A stretch of DNA of 38,061 nt from UBA5266 sp964610025 (lineage in GTDB: Bacteria; Bacteroidota; Bacteroidia; Bacteroidales; WCHB1-69): assembly GCA_964610025.1 (NCBI GenBank), contig CAZSTX010000017.1, positions 1 to 38,061 of the forward strand. Reading direction: 5' to 3'. Shown here one piece after another: positions 26,186-34,644 of this stretch. The position numbers and the translations under genes were made by a program. Position 1 is the first letter of the stretch, and every line of letters starts with the position of its first letter. The notes under the pieces were generated by a model. That model was not told the DNA's origin and made no database searches. It worked only from the letters and a program-made list of their open reading frames with translations.

Positions 26186-26830
26186 TTAATGTGTTGTTAT
26201 TTGATGTGATAGAATGACAGTGAATAGTTTTTTATCAAAAAAAGGTGAAAATCGAAGAATATCTTTTGGGTATTGATCGTATATGTCAATATGGTACACA
26301 TTTAGGTAAAGTTGTCGGATGAGTTCAGTGCAATACATTTTACTGCTATCGTTAGAGTCGAAATGTTCGTCAAAAGGAATATTTTTATGTAAATAATAAA
26401 AAGCTTGTTGACAGAAAAGAGTTGTCATGCTGTCAGTAGTATTGTTATAGCGTACGATTATGATTGAACTATCTTTGCTGTTTTTAACGAAAGTAGCCAA
26501 ATTGTCTAATTGCATACCGTCTGTTTCTGTTAACGTATTAGAAACTGTATGGATAACTATCCAATTTTGATTGCTATCTTTGCATATAACACCACAATGT
26601 GAGAGGAGAATATTGGAGTTTTTACTCAATTTTGCAATCATATCGCTAATAATACCGTAGCCTCGTCTTAAAATAATATCTCCTTCTTTTATTGTAGTAA
26701 TTTCATAGTTTTTTAATTGATAGTTACTGCTTTGTTCTTCTTTTCTTGTTTTTTTTTGATAAAAATAAATGGTGCTTAGAAAAACAAAAATACTTAATAA
26801 AATACTAAAAAATATCTTTTTTTTTAACAT
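26186..26830 (-). CDS. YiiX/YebB-like NlpC/P60-superfamily cysteine hydrolase
   Basis: A 214-residue protein with one N-terminal membrane helix (about 6-24) and a permuted papain-like fold of the YiiX/YebB type. Motifs are the EGDIILRR opening (49-56), the catalytic-type His78 in LLSHCGV and Cys167 in SKMYCTELI. These occur in the His-then-Cys order of the permuted families. Members hydrolyse amide or ester bonds in peptides or lipids; this substrate is unknown. The catalytic domain should face the periplasm. A strong hairpin with a U-tract ends only 10 nt before its start codon, so its transcription is puzzling (see findings). Confidence 0.8.
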   Translation of the reverse strand: MLKKKIFFSILLSIFVFLSTIYFYQKKTRKEEQSSNYQLKNYEITTIKEGDIILRRGYGIISDMIAKLSKNSNILLSHCGVICKDSNQNWIVIHTVSNTLTETDGMQLDNLATFVKNSKDSSIIIVRYNNTTDSMTTLFCQQAFYYLHKNIPFDEHFDSNDSSKMYCTELIRQLYLNVYHIDIYDQYPKDILRFSPFFDKKLFTVILSHQITTH

Positions 26831-26840
26831 AAGATATAAA

Positions 26841-26867
26841 AAAAGCTGTTTTATACAAACAGCTTTT
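26841..26867 (-). terminator. Rho-independent terminator after the DUF4878 lipoprotein gene
   Basis: A perfect 11-bp stem (AAAAGCTGTTT with AAACAGCTTTT) encloses a 5-nt loop (26852-26856). Read on the minus strand it begins 17 nt after the stop at 26885 and runs into seven U residues. It looks like a real intrinsic terminator for the ppiD-DUF4878 transcript. Confidence 0.8.
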
Positions 26868-26884
26868 AAGATAAATTGTTATTG

Positions 26885-27382
26885 TTATTTTGTGAGTGTT
26901 TCAGTTTCTTCTATTGTCGTGTTAAGAATTTCATCTTCATTTGATGTGGGAACTACGTCATCGTCATCATCATCACTGCTGTCATTTCCCATGAGTCCTT
27001 CTTTTCCTTGATTGACATACCATTTTCTATCAACTTTTTTTAATTTGACGGTTTCTTTTGAGATTTTTTCTTCTTCTTCTTTTAATTTAGTAATAATTTC
27101 ACAAGTGCAAACAGCTGTAGTATCATCTTTTATTTCACATTTAATGTTTTTTACTTTTACATCTAGTTGACTTAAATTTGCTTTGTCTTCTTCTGGTGTA
27201 AAACTATTGAGCAAATCGCACCAACTCTGATGTTCTTTCGCTACATATTTTTTAGCTTCGTCAAATTCTCCTTTGGATAGGTGTGTGTAATATTTTTCTA
27301 CTATTACTTCAGGTTTATTACTACAAGATGTAAGGATGAGTACAAGTGCTGCGCTTACAAACAGCATTAATTTTGTTTTCAT
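26885..27382 (-). CDS. DUF4878-like lipoprotein with acidic tail
   Basis: A 165-residue lipoprotein: signal peptide with lipobox LTSC ending at Cys20, then a small NTF2-like domain (about 24-125) starting PEVIVEKYYTHLSKGEFDEAKKYV, the usual opening of DUF4878 proteins, and ending DRKWYVNQ. Two extra cysteines in CEIKDDTTAVCTCE could form a disulfide. The last 40 residues are unstructured and acidic, with a run of six Asp (SSDDDDDDVV) encoded by GAT/GAC repeats. Function unknown. It follows the PpiD-like gene by 21 nt and a strong terminator follows it, so the two genes form one unit. Confidence 0.82.
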   Translation of the reverse strand: MKTKLMLFVSAALVLILTSCSNKPEVIVEKYYTHLSKGEFDEAKKYVAKEHQSWCDLLNSFTPEEDKANLSQLDVKVKNIKCEIKDDTTAVCTCEIITKLKEEEEKISKETVKLKKVDRKWYVNQGKEGLMGNDSSDDDDDDVVPTSNEDEILNTTIEETETLTK

Positions 27383-27403
27383 GATATTATTTTTTTTTAA
27401 GAT

Positions 27404-29542
27404 TTAAAATACTTTATGTCTATTGTCTTTAATGTCATACATTTTTCGTAATGTTTGCATGGTGTTTTGTATTTTGTTTTGAAACATCATGCTTTGTTGT
27501 TGTTGGTACATTTCTATGTTTTTTTGTTGTTGTTCATCTACATTTAATGAAGACGAAGAGGTGATATTATTTACAGAAAGAATATACATTCCCATATCTC
27601 CTTTTATTAATTGTGTTTGATTATTGTTCTTTTGCCCAAAAATTTTTCCTATTATTTTTGGCTCTGGTCCATAATGTCCAAAATTACGATCGCTAAAGCT
27701 AATGCTAATGCTATCAACTGTTGTTTTGTATTCCGATGCTATAGTATTTAAGTTTTTAGATTTAGATAAACTTGTTTCTAATAAAACACTTAATTTTTCT
27801 GCTTTTTTATCACGTTTTACCATGCTTTCTACATAATTTCTGACTTGTTCTAAATCCATATTTCCTTTAGGATAGATGCTTTTTAAAGTTACCACTACAA
27901 ACATGTCGTTAATATGAAATACGGAAGATACTTCTCCTTTTTTTGTATTTTCGTCAAATGCCCAGCGTACTATTTCTCTTGAATTAGACGTGATTCCCGG
28001 AAGATTATAGGCCATAGCAGTTAATCTATCGAAAGAGCGTTTGTTTAAATTTAAGTCTTTTACTTTTTTATCAAATTTATCGTAAGTATCGGTTCCATTA
28101 ACGAAATTGTTGGCAGTACTTTCGATATTATCTGTTGTTTCGTTAGATGCTTCAATTATTTTTTTTCCAATAGCGACTTGAATTTTTTTCTCAATGGCAG
28201 AACGATAGTTAATAATAAAAATCCACGATCCTAAAACACTTTCATATTTAGTCATAATTCCAGGTGTGTAATTGTGGAGTGTGTCAAATAGAGTTTGTGC
28301 AGTAGTTCTATCGAAAAACATTTGGTCACTTCCGTCTGTTAACCATATTTGCAAAGAGTCGTTTTGTGGGTCGGGTTTAATATCGGAATAGTGAGTAGCT
28401 ATTTCGTAAAAATTTTGCCCATTGATTAAAGCCATAAAAGCACTATCGACAAGCAGTTTCGATTCTTCTTCTTTGCGTGGAGCATTTTGCATGCCTTCTT
28501 TTGCAATAAAAATAAAATGAACATGCAAAGAATCGGCACGTGATTCTGTGTCTAATAATTTGGCAAACATCCACGTATCGTTATCTATAAAAGGTTCGAT
28601 AAAAGTGCCTATGGGTGCATTGAATAAAATACTATCAATATGTGCTGGTAATTCATCTTTTTTAAAAAACGAACTATCGTATCGCGAATCAATCATTGAG
28701 TTAATAACTGTTTGCGGATGTTCACTTTCTTTAAAAATATCGTATTTTTCTCTGACTTCATTTTCTATGTCAATTCTGTCTTGTGTAGAGGCTTTGATAT
28801 CGAAAATAACATATTCTATGTTTCTTAATTCTTGCTCTTGCGGAAATCGATAGATATTTTCTTCATACCATTTTTTGATATCTTCTTCTGTGAAATTTAT
28901 TTTGTCGTCTGCCACTAATTCATTGGAATAAGGAATGCTTACAACTACTAAATTTGCTTTCATATCATTTTCGTCTTGTATCTTACGCGCAAAATATTTA
29001 GGTGTATAGGCGGCTTTAGCAAGTAGGTTCATGTATTTATTGTGCAGCGTTTCTTTTTCAACGATTGATTCATAATACAGATAAGCTGCTCTTGTAGCAG
29101 AATCATATTGCTCCATATTGTTTAAAAAGCCTTGTGCTATTTGCATATCATAGTTACCATCAGGACCTCCAAAAAATCTTCTGGCATATTGATGAGGATT
29201 AGGACCTGCCATTAAATCTCTTAGTTCTTCAGGTGTTACACTTATGCCGAGTGGGATAGTTTGCTTGCTCAATATTAGCGAATCAACTATTTCGTTAAAA
29301 GTGTAATTGTTAGCTTCGTATTCAACGTTGTCAGCATCATTTTGTCTTAATAAGTCGCTGTAATAATTGTATTTGTCTAAATATTCATAATAAGATATTT
29401 CATATTTGCCAATTTTTAGAAAGTTTTTTAGACCAGAATTTTTTGGTTTTATAAAATCGCCCAGAATAAAAGCTAATAATGCAACGGCTACAATAACCAA
29501 TAATAATACGGAATGTTTTCTGATTTTTCCTATAACTGCCAT
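27404..29542 (-). CDS. PpiD/SurA-like periplasmic peptidyl-prolyl isomerase, membrane-anchored
   Basis: A 712-residue foldase. One N-terminal helix (about 11-29) anchors it in the inner membrane with the bulk in the periplasm. A SurA_N-type chaperone region follows (about 35-330). A parvulin-like domain around 340-440 begins SLHVHFIFIAKEGM and includes NFYEIATHYSD. A second chaperone region extends to the C-terminus. It matches PpiD in layout, with a length usual for Bacteroidota. It would assist folding of outer-membrane and secreted proteins. A TATTTTTGC box lies 49-56 nt upstream. The DUF4878 lipoprotein gene is cotranscribed. Confidence 0.88.
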   Translation of the reverse strand: MAVIGKIRKHSVLLLVIVAVALLAFILGDFIKPKNSGLKNFLKIGKYEISYYEYLDKYNYYSDLLRQNDADNVEYEANNYTFNEIVDSLILSKQTIPLGISVTPEELRDLMAGPNPHQYARRFFGGPDGNYDMQIAQGFLNNMEQYDSATRAAYLYYESIVEKETLHNKYMNLLAKAAYTPKYFARKIQDENDMKANLVVVSIPYSNELVADDKINFTEEDIKKWYEENIYRFPQEQELRNIEYVIFDIKASTQDRIDIENEVREKYDIFKESEHPQTVINSMIDSRYDSSFFKKDELPAHIDSILFNAPIGTFIEPFIDNDTWMFAKLLDTESRADSLHVHFIFIAKEGMQNAPRKEEESKLLVDSAFMALINGQNFYEIATHYSDIKPDPQNDSLQIWLTDGSDQMFFDRTTAQTLFDTLHNYTPGIMTKYESVLGSWIFIINYRSAIEKKIQVAIGKKIIEASNETTDNIESTANNFVNGTDTYDKFDKKVKDLNLNKRSFDRLTAMAYNLPGITSNSREIVRWAFDENTKKGEVSSVFHINDMFVVVTLKSIYPKGNMDLEQVRNYVESMVKRDKKAEKLSVLLETSLSKSKNLNTIASEYKTTVDSISISFSDRNFGHYGPEPKIIGKIFGQKNNNQTQLIKGDMGMYILSVNNITSSSSLNVDEQQQKNIEMYQQQQSMMFQNKIQNTMQTLRKMYDIKDNRHKVF

Positions 29543-29590
29543 AATCTAAACTTGTCTTTAAATAAAAAAAATAGATATATTAATAATGTG

Positions 29591-29598
29591 CAAAAATA
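29591..29598 (-). promoter_or_regulatory. -7 promoter box (TATTTTTGC) for the PpiD-like gene
   Basis: Minus-strand TATTTTTG followed by C, a perfect TAnnTTTG match, 49-56 nt upstream of the ATG at 29542. An A/T tract lies just upstream of it; no -33 TTTG is visible. Confidence 0.55.
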
Positions 29599-29654
29599 AA
29601 AAAAAAAAGCTTATATGTATGCACTAAAAGTAAAAATGCTTAAATCTTTTTTTA

Positions 29655-29699
29655 TTTATTGTAAGTTTATGAATTGTATTTTTTTAATATTACAATAAA
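29655..29699. repeat. 10-bp inverted repeat (TTTATTGTAA / TTACAATAAA)
   Basis: Arms at 29655-29664 and 29690-29699 are perfect complements, separated by 25 nt. There is no U-tract on the minus strand that would make it a terminator for the aspartate kinase gene. It may be a protein-binding site or chance in AT-rich DNA. Confidence 0.3.
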
Positions 29700-29881
29700 A
29701 TTAAAGTGGATAGGCAAGTTTCTTTTGATTTTCAAACACATTATGTTTTTTACTTTTTTAATATAATTTTAATATTTTCTAAAAGAAGTTTTTATATTGT
29801 TTGTTTTTAATGAATAAATACAGCTGTTAAATGTATTTTGTCGTTTTAATAGTAGGTGTAATTTATCGATATTTTTTATTT

Positions 29882-31147
29882 TTACTTTAAAATTACTTGT
29901 AAAGTTGTTCGGTTACGTTGCTCTAATATGATTTTTTTATCTTTTATTTTGCTTGCTAGACTATTTTCATCGTAATGCCGTATGGTAAGCAATTCAACGT
30001 TTTTATTGTATTTAACATAAAATTCGGTTTGCAATTCTTCTATAAGTTCTTGCCAATTATTGCGATAATCGACACAGACAGAAAAACTAAGGGCTGAATT
30101 TTGCATTAAATTGATTTTAAAGCCAAAAAAAGCAAAAATGGCAAAAATAGTCGAAAGATTTTCTTCGGCTATAAACGAAAAGTCTTTTGGAGAAATAGAA
30201 AATAGCATTTGATTGCATTTTTTGATATAGCATGGGATTGTTTTCTTTTGTTTGAAATTATGAATAATACTGCCACTATCTTTCGGATGGATAAAAGATT
30301 TGACGTACAAAGGAATGTTTTTGTTTTGCAAAGGTTTAAGTGTTTTAGGATGGATGACACTAGCCCCATAATAAGCTAATTCTATTGCTTCGTAATAAGG
30401 AATTTTGTCTAACTTAACTGTATCTATAAATTGTTTTGGGTCTGCATTTAATAGTCCATCAACGTCTTTCCATATTGTTACATCTTCAGCATTGGTCGAA
30501 TAAGCGAAAATAGCAGCACTAAAATCAGAACCTTCTCGTCCTAATGTAGTTGTAATACCTTCTGTGGTGCCGCTAATAAATCCTTGCGTTACAATTAATT
30601 GTTTTTCTGTAGAAGCACTTAATAGATGATTAATCGCTTTTTGAATTTTCTTTTCTGTTTTTTTCCAATTAACTTCTCCTTCTCTATAATTGTTGTTCGT
30701 GATAATAAGTTTACGTGCGTCTAACCAAGTGTTTGCTAATTTTTGCTTACTCATATAATAAGATATAATTTTCGAAGCGATTATTTCGCCAAACGAAACA
30801 ATTTGATCATATTCAAAATCATAATTTTCACTCGATGTTTTATTTAAATAATTTTTAAGTAAATGAAATTGGTAATTTATATCAGCAATAGCTTCTTTGT
30901 CGCTATTATCAAATAATTCAGACATAATGTCATTATGTTTAGTTACAATTTCTTCATACAATGTGTGTGTGTCATCACTATTATTAAAAAAAGCAGTAGT
31001 AAGTTTTTCTAAATCATTGGTAGTTTTTCCAATAGCAGAAAAAATTACGATGATGTTTTTATCGAAAAAATCGCGTAATATATTAGTTATATTATTTATT
31101 CCTTGAGCATTATAAGAAGAAGCTCCGCCTAATTTAAATATTTTCAT
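29882..31147 (-). CDS. Aspartate kinase (monofunctional)
   Basis: A 421-residue enzyme phosphorylating aspartate at the start of the lysine/threonine/methionine (and diaminopimelate) pathway. The amino-acid-kinase domain opens with KLGGAS (5-10). It contains VTQGFISG and TTTLGREGSDFSAA and the KDVDGLLNADP segment, followed by ELAYYGASVIHPKTL and a C-terminal regulatory region of two ACT-like domains. No homoserine dehydrogenase is fused. Which amino acid inhibits it cannot be told. It is transcribed alone, with a TATTTTTGC box 21-28 nt upstream, divergent from rsfS. Confidence 0.93.
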   Translation of the reverse strand: MKIFKLGGASSYNAQGINNITNILRDFFDKNIIVIFSAIGKTTNDLEKLTTAFFNNSDDTHTLYEEIVTKHNDIMSELFDNSDKEAIADINYQFHLLKNYLNKTSSENYDFEYDQIVSFGEIIASKIISYYMSKQKLANTWLDARKLIITNNNYREGEVNWKKTEKKIQKAINHLLSASTEKQLIVTQGFISGTTEGITTTLGREGSDFSAAIFAYSTNAEDVTIWKDVDGLLNADPKQFIDTVKLDKIPYYEAIELAYYGASVIHPKTLKPLQNKNIPLYVKSFIHPKDSGSIIHNFKQKKTIPCYIKKCNQMLFSISPKDFSFIAEENLSTIFAIFAFFGFKINLMQNSALSFSVCVDYRNNWQELIEELQTEFYVKYNKNVELLTIRHYDENSLASKIKDKKIILEQRNRTTLQVILK

Positions 31148-31167
31148 ATGTTGTTTTATTTATTCTG

Positions 31168-31175
31168 CAAAAATA
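31168..31175 (-). promoter_or_regulatory. -7 promoter box (TATTTTTGC) for the aspartate kinase gene
   Basis: Minus-strand TATTTTTG followed by C, 21-28 nt upstream of the ATG at 31147, implying a very short leader of about 15 nt. It is part of a divergent promoter region with rsfS. Confidence 0.55.
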
Positions 31176-31214
31176 ATGTTTTTATTAAAATAAAACGATA
31201 AGGATTAAAAATAG

Positions 31215-31231
31215 ATTCTTGTAAAAAGAAT
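31215..31231. repeat. Short inverted repeat (ATTCTT / AAGAAT) between divergent promoters
   Basis: A perfect 6-bp stem with a 5-nt loop lies midway between the aspartate kinase -7 box (31168-31175) and the rsfS -7 box (31256-31263). The position fits an operator, but so short a repeat may be chance. Confidence 0.25.
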
Positions 31232-31255
31232 GAGATTTAATATTTATTATTTTAT

Positions 31256-31263
31256 TACTTTTG
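31256..31263 (+). promoter_or_regulatory. -7 promoter box (TACTTTTG) for the rsfS-ftsH unit
   Basis: Plus-strand TACTTTTG matches TAnnTTTG, 66-73 nt before the rsfS ATG. No -33 box at normal spacing. Confidence 0.5.
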
Positions 31264-31328
31264 TAGAATAAATAAAAATGTGATAAATAATTCAAAAAAC
31301 AATTGAGAAAAAACGGATATATATAAAT

Positions 31329-31679
31329 ATGAATGAAATAATAATAAAAACCTTAGAGGAAACAAAAGCTGAAAATATAGTGGAATTGGATTTTTCAACA
31401 AAACTCGGCATGTTGTTTGATAAGTTTATCATTTGTTCGGCAACATCAGATGTTCATGCCAATGCTTTATATGAGAATATAATAAAAAATATAAAAAAGA
31501 AATTAAATATCATTCCCAACCATACAGAAGGGGTGAAAAATGCACAATGGATACTAATAGATTATTTTCATACTGTTGTTCATATATTTCTGAAAGAAAA
31601 GCGAGAATTTTATGATTTAGAAAATCTTTGGAATGATACGGCAGTTATGATACGTTCAAATACAACAAATAAGGAATAA
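31329..31679 (+). CDS. rsfS: Ribosome silencing factor
   Basis: A 116-residue RsfS (DUF143/Iojap) protein that binds ribosomal protein uL14 and blocks subunit joining when nutrients are low. The recognisable core includes KLGMLFDKFIICSATSD, then WILIDYFHTVVHIF and the closing EFYDLENLWNDTAVM. Full length. It is separated from ftsH by 4 nt, so the two are cotranscribed, a pairing often seen in Bacteroidota. The promoter box lies at 31256. Confidence 0.94.
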   Translation: MNEIIIKTLEETKAENIVELDFSTKLGMLFDKFIICSATSDVHANALYENIIKNIKKKLNIIPNHTEGVKNAQWILIDYFHTVVHIFLKEKREFYDLENLWNDTAVMIRSNTTNKE

Positions 31680-31683
31680 TATT

Positions 31684-33717
31684 ATGGAAGAAAATAAAAC
31701 GCAAACACCTAAAAAAAATAATAAAAAAGGATTTAATTTTTATTGGATATATGGGATATTAACATTTGCAATTATTGCAATCGGTATGTGGGGGTGGCAC
31801 CCAGCAATGGAGTCGATAGACAATGTGAAGTTAGAAAATATGATAGCCCGTGGAGATATAGAAAAAATTGTGATAATGAAGCAAAAAGAGCAAGCACAAA
31901 TTTATCTTAGGGCTTCGCAAATCAATGCGGATACTGCTTATAAAAGAGTTTTTGAACGAAGCAAATCAGGACCACACTATTTTATAGAAATAGGCGATCT
32001 TTCAACTTTTCAACAAGAAATAAAAGACGCTGAATATAATTCTTTTAGTAGAGATACAATAGGAAAAACCATAGCTGAAAAAAATGAAATTGAAAAAAAA
32101 TTTAAACGCATAATTGTAATTACAGATAATTCGAAAAGTTGGGGTTGGGAAGTGTTAGGGTGGTTTTTACCATTTCTTCTAATTTTTGGATTGTTCTATT
32201 GGTCGATGCGTGGCATGGGAAAATCTGGAGGTGCTGCTGGTGGTGGGCATATTTTTAATATAGGGAAATCGAAAGCACAATTATATGATAAAAATAGTCA
32301 ACCGTCTGTTACTTTTAATGATGTAGCAGGATTAGAAAGTGCTAAAGAAGAAATTGTAGAAATCGTAGATTTTCTGAAAAATCCAAAAAAATATACAAAT
32401 TTAGGCGGTAAAATCCCAAAAGGAGCTTTATTAGTAGGTCCTCCTGGCACAGGAAAGACTTTGTTAGCTAGGGCAGTAGCTGGCGAAGCAAAAGTGCCTT
32501 TTTTCTCTTTATCAGGATCAGACTTTGTTGAAATGTTTGTTGGGGTAGGAGCCTCTCGTGTACGCGATTTGTTTAAAACGGCTAAAGAAAAAGCACCTTG
32601 TATTATTTTTATAGATGAAATTGATGCAGTAGGAAGAGCGCGTGGAAGAAATGCTTTGACTGGGGCAAACGATGAAAGAGAAAATACATTAAATCAATTG
32701 CTTACAGAAATGGATGGTTTTTCTACTAATGCCGGAATCATTATGTTAGCTGCTACCAATAGAGCTGATATATTAGATAGAGCATTGCTTCGTGCAGGAC
32801 GATTTGATAGGCAAATACATGTAGAATTGCCTGATATAGAAGAACGAAAAGAAATATTTCAAGTACATAGTCGCTCATTGAAATTAGATAAAGACGTAGA
32901 ATTACAGTTTTTTGCTCAACAAACGCCGGGATTTTCAGGTGCCGATATTGCCAATGTGTGCAATGAAGCTGCTTTAATAGCTGCACGTAGAAGTAAATTA
33001 GCAATTCAAAAACAAGATTTTTTAGATGCAATAGACCGTATTATTGGAGGATTAGAAAGAAGAAGTAAAATTATTTCTCCAAAAGAAAAAGAAGTAATTG
33101 CATTTCATGAAGCAGGGCATGCCACTGTAAGTTGGTTTTTAGAACATGCATCGCCTTTGGTAAAAGTTACTATAGTTCCTCGTGGAAAATCTCTTGGTGC
33201 GGCTTGGTATTTGCCAGAAGAACGTCAAATTACTAATACTGAACAATTAATGGATGAACTATCAGCAACTCTTGGAGGAAGAGCTGCTGAAGAGGTAGTG
33301 TTTGGTAAAATATCTACAGGTGCTTTAAATGATTTAGAAAGAGTTACTAAACAAGCTTATGCTATGATAGTTTATTATGGGCTAAATGATAAAATAGGCA
33401 ATTTGAGCTATTACGACTCATCGGGGCAAAGCGAATATTCTTTTTCAAAACCCTATAGCGAAGCTACTGCTAAACTAATTGATGAAGAAGTACGTAAGTT
33501 AATTGATTCGGCTTATCAAAGAGCAAAAGATATTTTAGAAACTCATAAAGAACAATTGGCACAATTGGCTCAACAATTATTGGATAAGGAAGTAATATAT
33601 AGAGAAGACTTAGTAAACGTATTTGGTGATCGCCCTTTTGAATCCAAAGAGACTGAATTAAAAAAAGAGACAACTATCAATACTGAAATAGATAAAGAAG
33701 AAAACGTATCAAATTGA
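31684..33717 (+). CDS. ftsH: ATP-dependent zinc metalloprotease FtsH
   Basis: A 677-residue membrane-bound AAA+ protease that degrades misfolded membrane and short-lived cytoplasmic proteins as a hexamer. Two membrane helices (about 20-38 and 156-174) flank a periplasmic domain. Next come a Gly-rich linker, the AAA domain with Walker A GPPGTGKT (252-259), Walker B IIFIDEID (307-314) and the second-region-of-homology Arg residues (LLRAGRFDRQ). The M41 protease domain has HEAGH (475-479). The C-terminal tail is acidic/Lys-rich. All key residues are intact and the length is normal. The start is 4 nt after rsfS. Confidence 0.98.
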   Translation: MEENKTQTPKKNNKKGFNFYWIYGILTFAIIAIGMWGWHPAMESIDNVKLENMIARGDIEKIVIMKQKEQAQIYLRASQINADTAYKRVFERSKSGPHYFIEIGDLSTFQQEIKDAEYNSFSRDTIGKTIAEKNEIEKKFKRIIVITDNSKSWGWEVLGWFLPFLLIFGLFYWSMRGMGKSGGAAGGGHIFNIGKSKAQLYDKNSQPSVTFNDVAGLESAKEEIVEIVDFLKNPKKYTNLGGKIPKGALLVGPPGTGKTLLARAVAGEAKVPFFSLSGSDFVEMFVGVGASRVRDLFKTAKEKAPCIIFIDEIDAVGRARGRNALTGANDERENTLNQLLTEMDGFSTNAGIIMLAATNRADILDRALLRAGRFDRQIHVELPDIEERKEIFQVHSRSLKLDKDVELQFFAQQTPGFSGADIANVCNEAALIAARRSKLAIQKQDFLDAIDRIIGGLERRSKIISPKEKEVIAFHEAGHATVSWFLEHASPLVKVTIVPRGKSLGAAWYLPEERQITNTEQLMDELSATLGGRAAEEVVFGKISTGALNDLERVTKQAYAMIVYYGLNDKIGNLSYYDSSGQSEYSFSKPYSEATAKLIDEEVRKLIDSAYQRAKDILETHKEQLAQLAQQLLDKEVIYREDLVNVFGDRPFESKETELKKETTINTEIDKEENVSN

Positions 33718-33718
33718 T

Positions 33719-33740
33719 AGGTCAGAACTACCTTTTTTTT
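33719..33740 (+). terminator. Possible weak terminator after ftsH
   Basis: AGGT (33719-33722) pairs with ACCT (33730-33733) around a 7-nt loop, followed by seven T residues (33734-33740). The stem is only 4 bp and starts inside the ftsH stop codon (33715-33717 TAG lies just before), so it may reduce rather than stop read-through into the YitT gene. Confidence 0.3.
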
Positions 33741-33765
33741 GAATAAAATATAATAGCATAGAATT

Positions 33766-34641
33766 ATGAAGATATCTTTTTCTAAAAAGCAACTATTAAC
33801 AGAGATTAAAAATTATTTTTTCATCTTATTAGGTTTGTTTATATTTGCTTTTGCATGGTCTGCTTTTCTTATTCCTCATAAACTTACAGGAGGAGGCATC
33901 AGTGGTATTGCTACTATTTTATATTTTGCAACTGAAGTGATTCCTATTGGTCTTACTGTTTTTGTAGGAAATTTTATTCTTTTATTATTTTCTTTGAAAA
34001 TTTTAGGAAAAGAATTTGTAGTACGAACTATTGTTTCTACTATCATTTTATCATTAGCATTTTCAATTTTAAAACCTTTGTTTGTTAAGCCATTAGTAGA
34101 TGATATGTTTTTGTGTTCATTGATTGGGGCTATGCTTTCAGGCTTAGGGGTAGGAATAGTATTAAATAACGGAGGCAATACAGGAGGTGTTGACATCGTA
34201 GTTTTAATTGTTGGGAAATACCGCAATATTTCTTATGGACGTATAACATTATATGTGAATATTTTAATAGTATCTTCATCTTATTTTATTGTCGGTTCAA
34301 TTGAGAAATTAGTGTATAGTTTTGTAGTAATGATTGCTTATGTTTTTACTTCCGATTTAGTGATAGATGGATTTCGACAAACGTATCAATTTATTGTTTT
34401 TTCAGATAAAAATGTAGAGATAGCCAATCAAATTAATGAAAAGTTAAAAAGAGGAGCTACTTTTCTGAAAGGCTATGGAGCTTACTCAAAAAAAGAATCA
34501 GATGTGCTGCTTGTTATAGCACATAAACCAGACAAACGGAATATTATTAGAATTATCAAAAATATAGATAAAAATGCTTTTATCTCAATTACTAAAACAA
34601 ACAGTGTTTATGGAAAAAATTTTGACGAAATCAAACTATGA
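33766..34641 (+). CDS. YitT-family membrane protein (DUF161/DUF2179)
   Basis: A 291-residue inner-membrane protein. About five hydrophobic helices span residues 14-200 and include the family's glycine-rich repeats (LTGGGISGIATILYF and NNGGNTGGVDIVVL), followed by a cytoplasmic DUF2179 domain (about 210-285, with RGATFLKGYGAYSKKESDVLL). Function is unknown for most members; transport has been suggested. It lies 48 nt after ftsH and has no promoter box of its own, so it is probably read from the rsfS promoter. Its stop is 3 nt from that of nadB on the other strand. Confidence 0.9.
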   Translation: MKISFSKKQLLTEIKNYFFILLGLFIFAFAWSAFLIPHKLTGGGISGIATILYFATEVIPIGLTVFVGNFILLLFSLKILGKEFVVRTIVSTIILSLAFSILKPLFVKPLVDDMFLCSLIGAMLSGLGVGIVLNNGGNTGGVDIVVLIVGKYRNISYGRITLYVNILIVSSSYFIVGSIEKLVYSFVVMIAYVFTSDLVIDGFRQTYQFIVFSDKNVEIANQINEKLKRGATFLKGYGAYSKKESDVLLVIAHKPDKRNIIRIIKNIDKNAFISITKTNSVYGKNFDEIKL

Positions 34642-34644
34642 TAA

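Larger units (their letters stand above)
29543..29881. other. 339-nt AT-rich intergenic region between the aspartate kinase and PpiD-like genes
   Basis: The spacer holds the PpiD promoter box at 29591-29598, a run of A residues next to it (29599-29608) and a 10-bp inverted repeat at 29655-29699. No open frame of interest, tRNA or clear terminator after the aspartate kinase gene is seen. Confidence 0.6.

Noticed and set aside
29599..29640. Possible terminator of the aspartate kinase gene (AAGC...GCTT before a T-tract on the minus strand)
   Set aside because: The stem would be 4 bp with a loop of more than 20 nt, and it lies some 240 nt after the stop; not credible.
33876..34226. A 116-codon minus-strand frame inside the YitT gene
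   Set aside because: The plus-strand frame has clear family repeats; the minus reading is only its complement.
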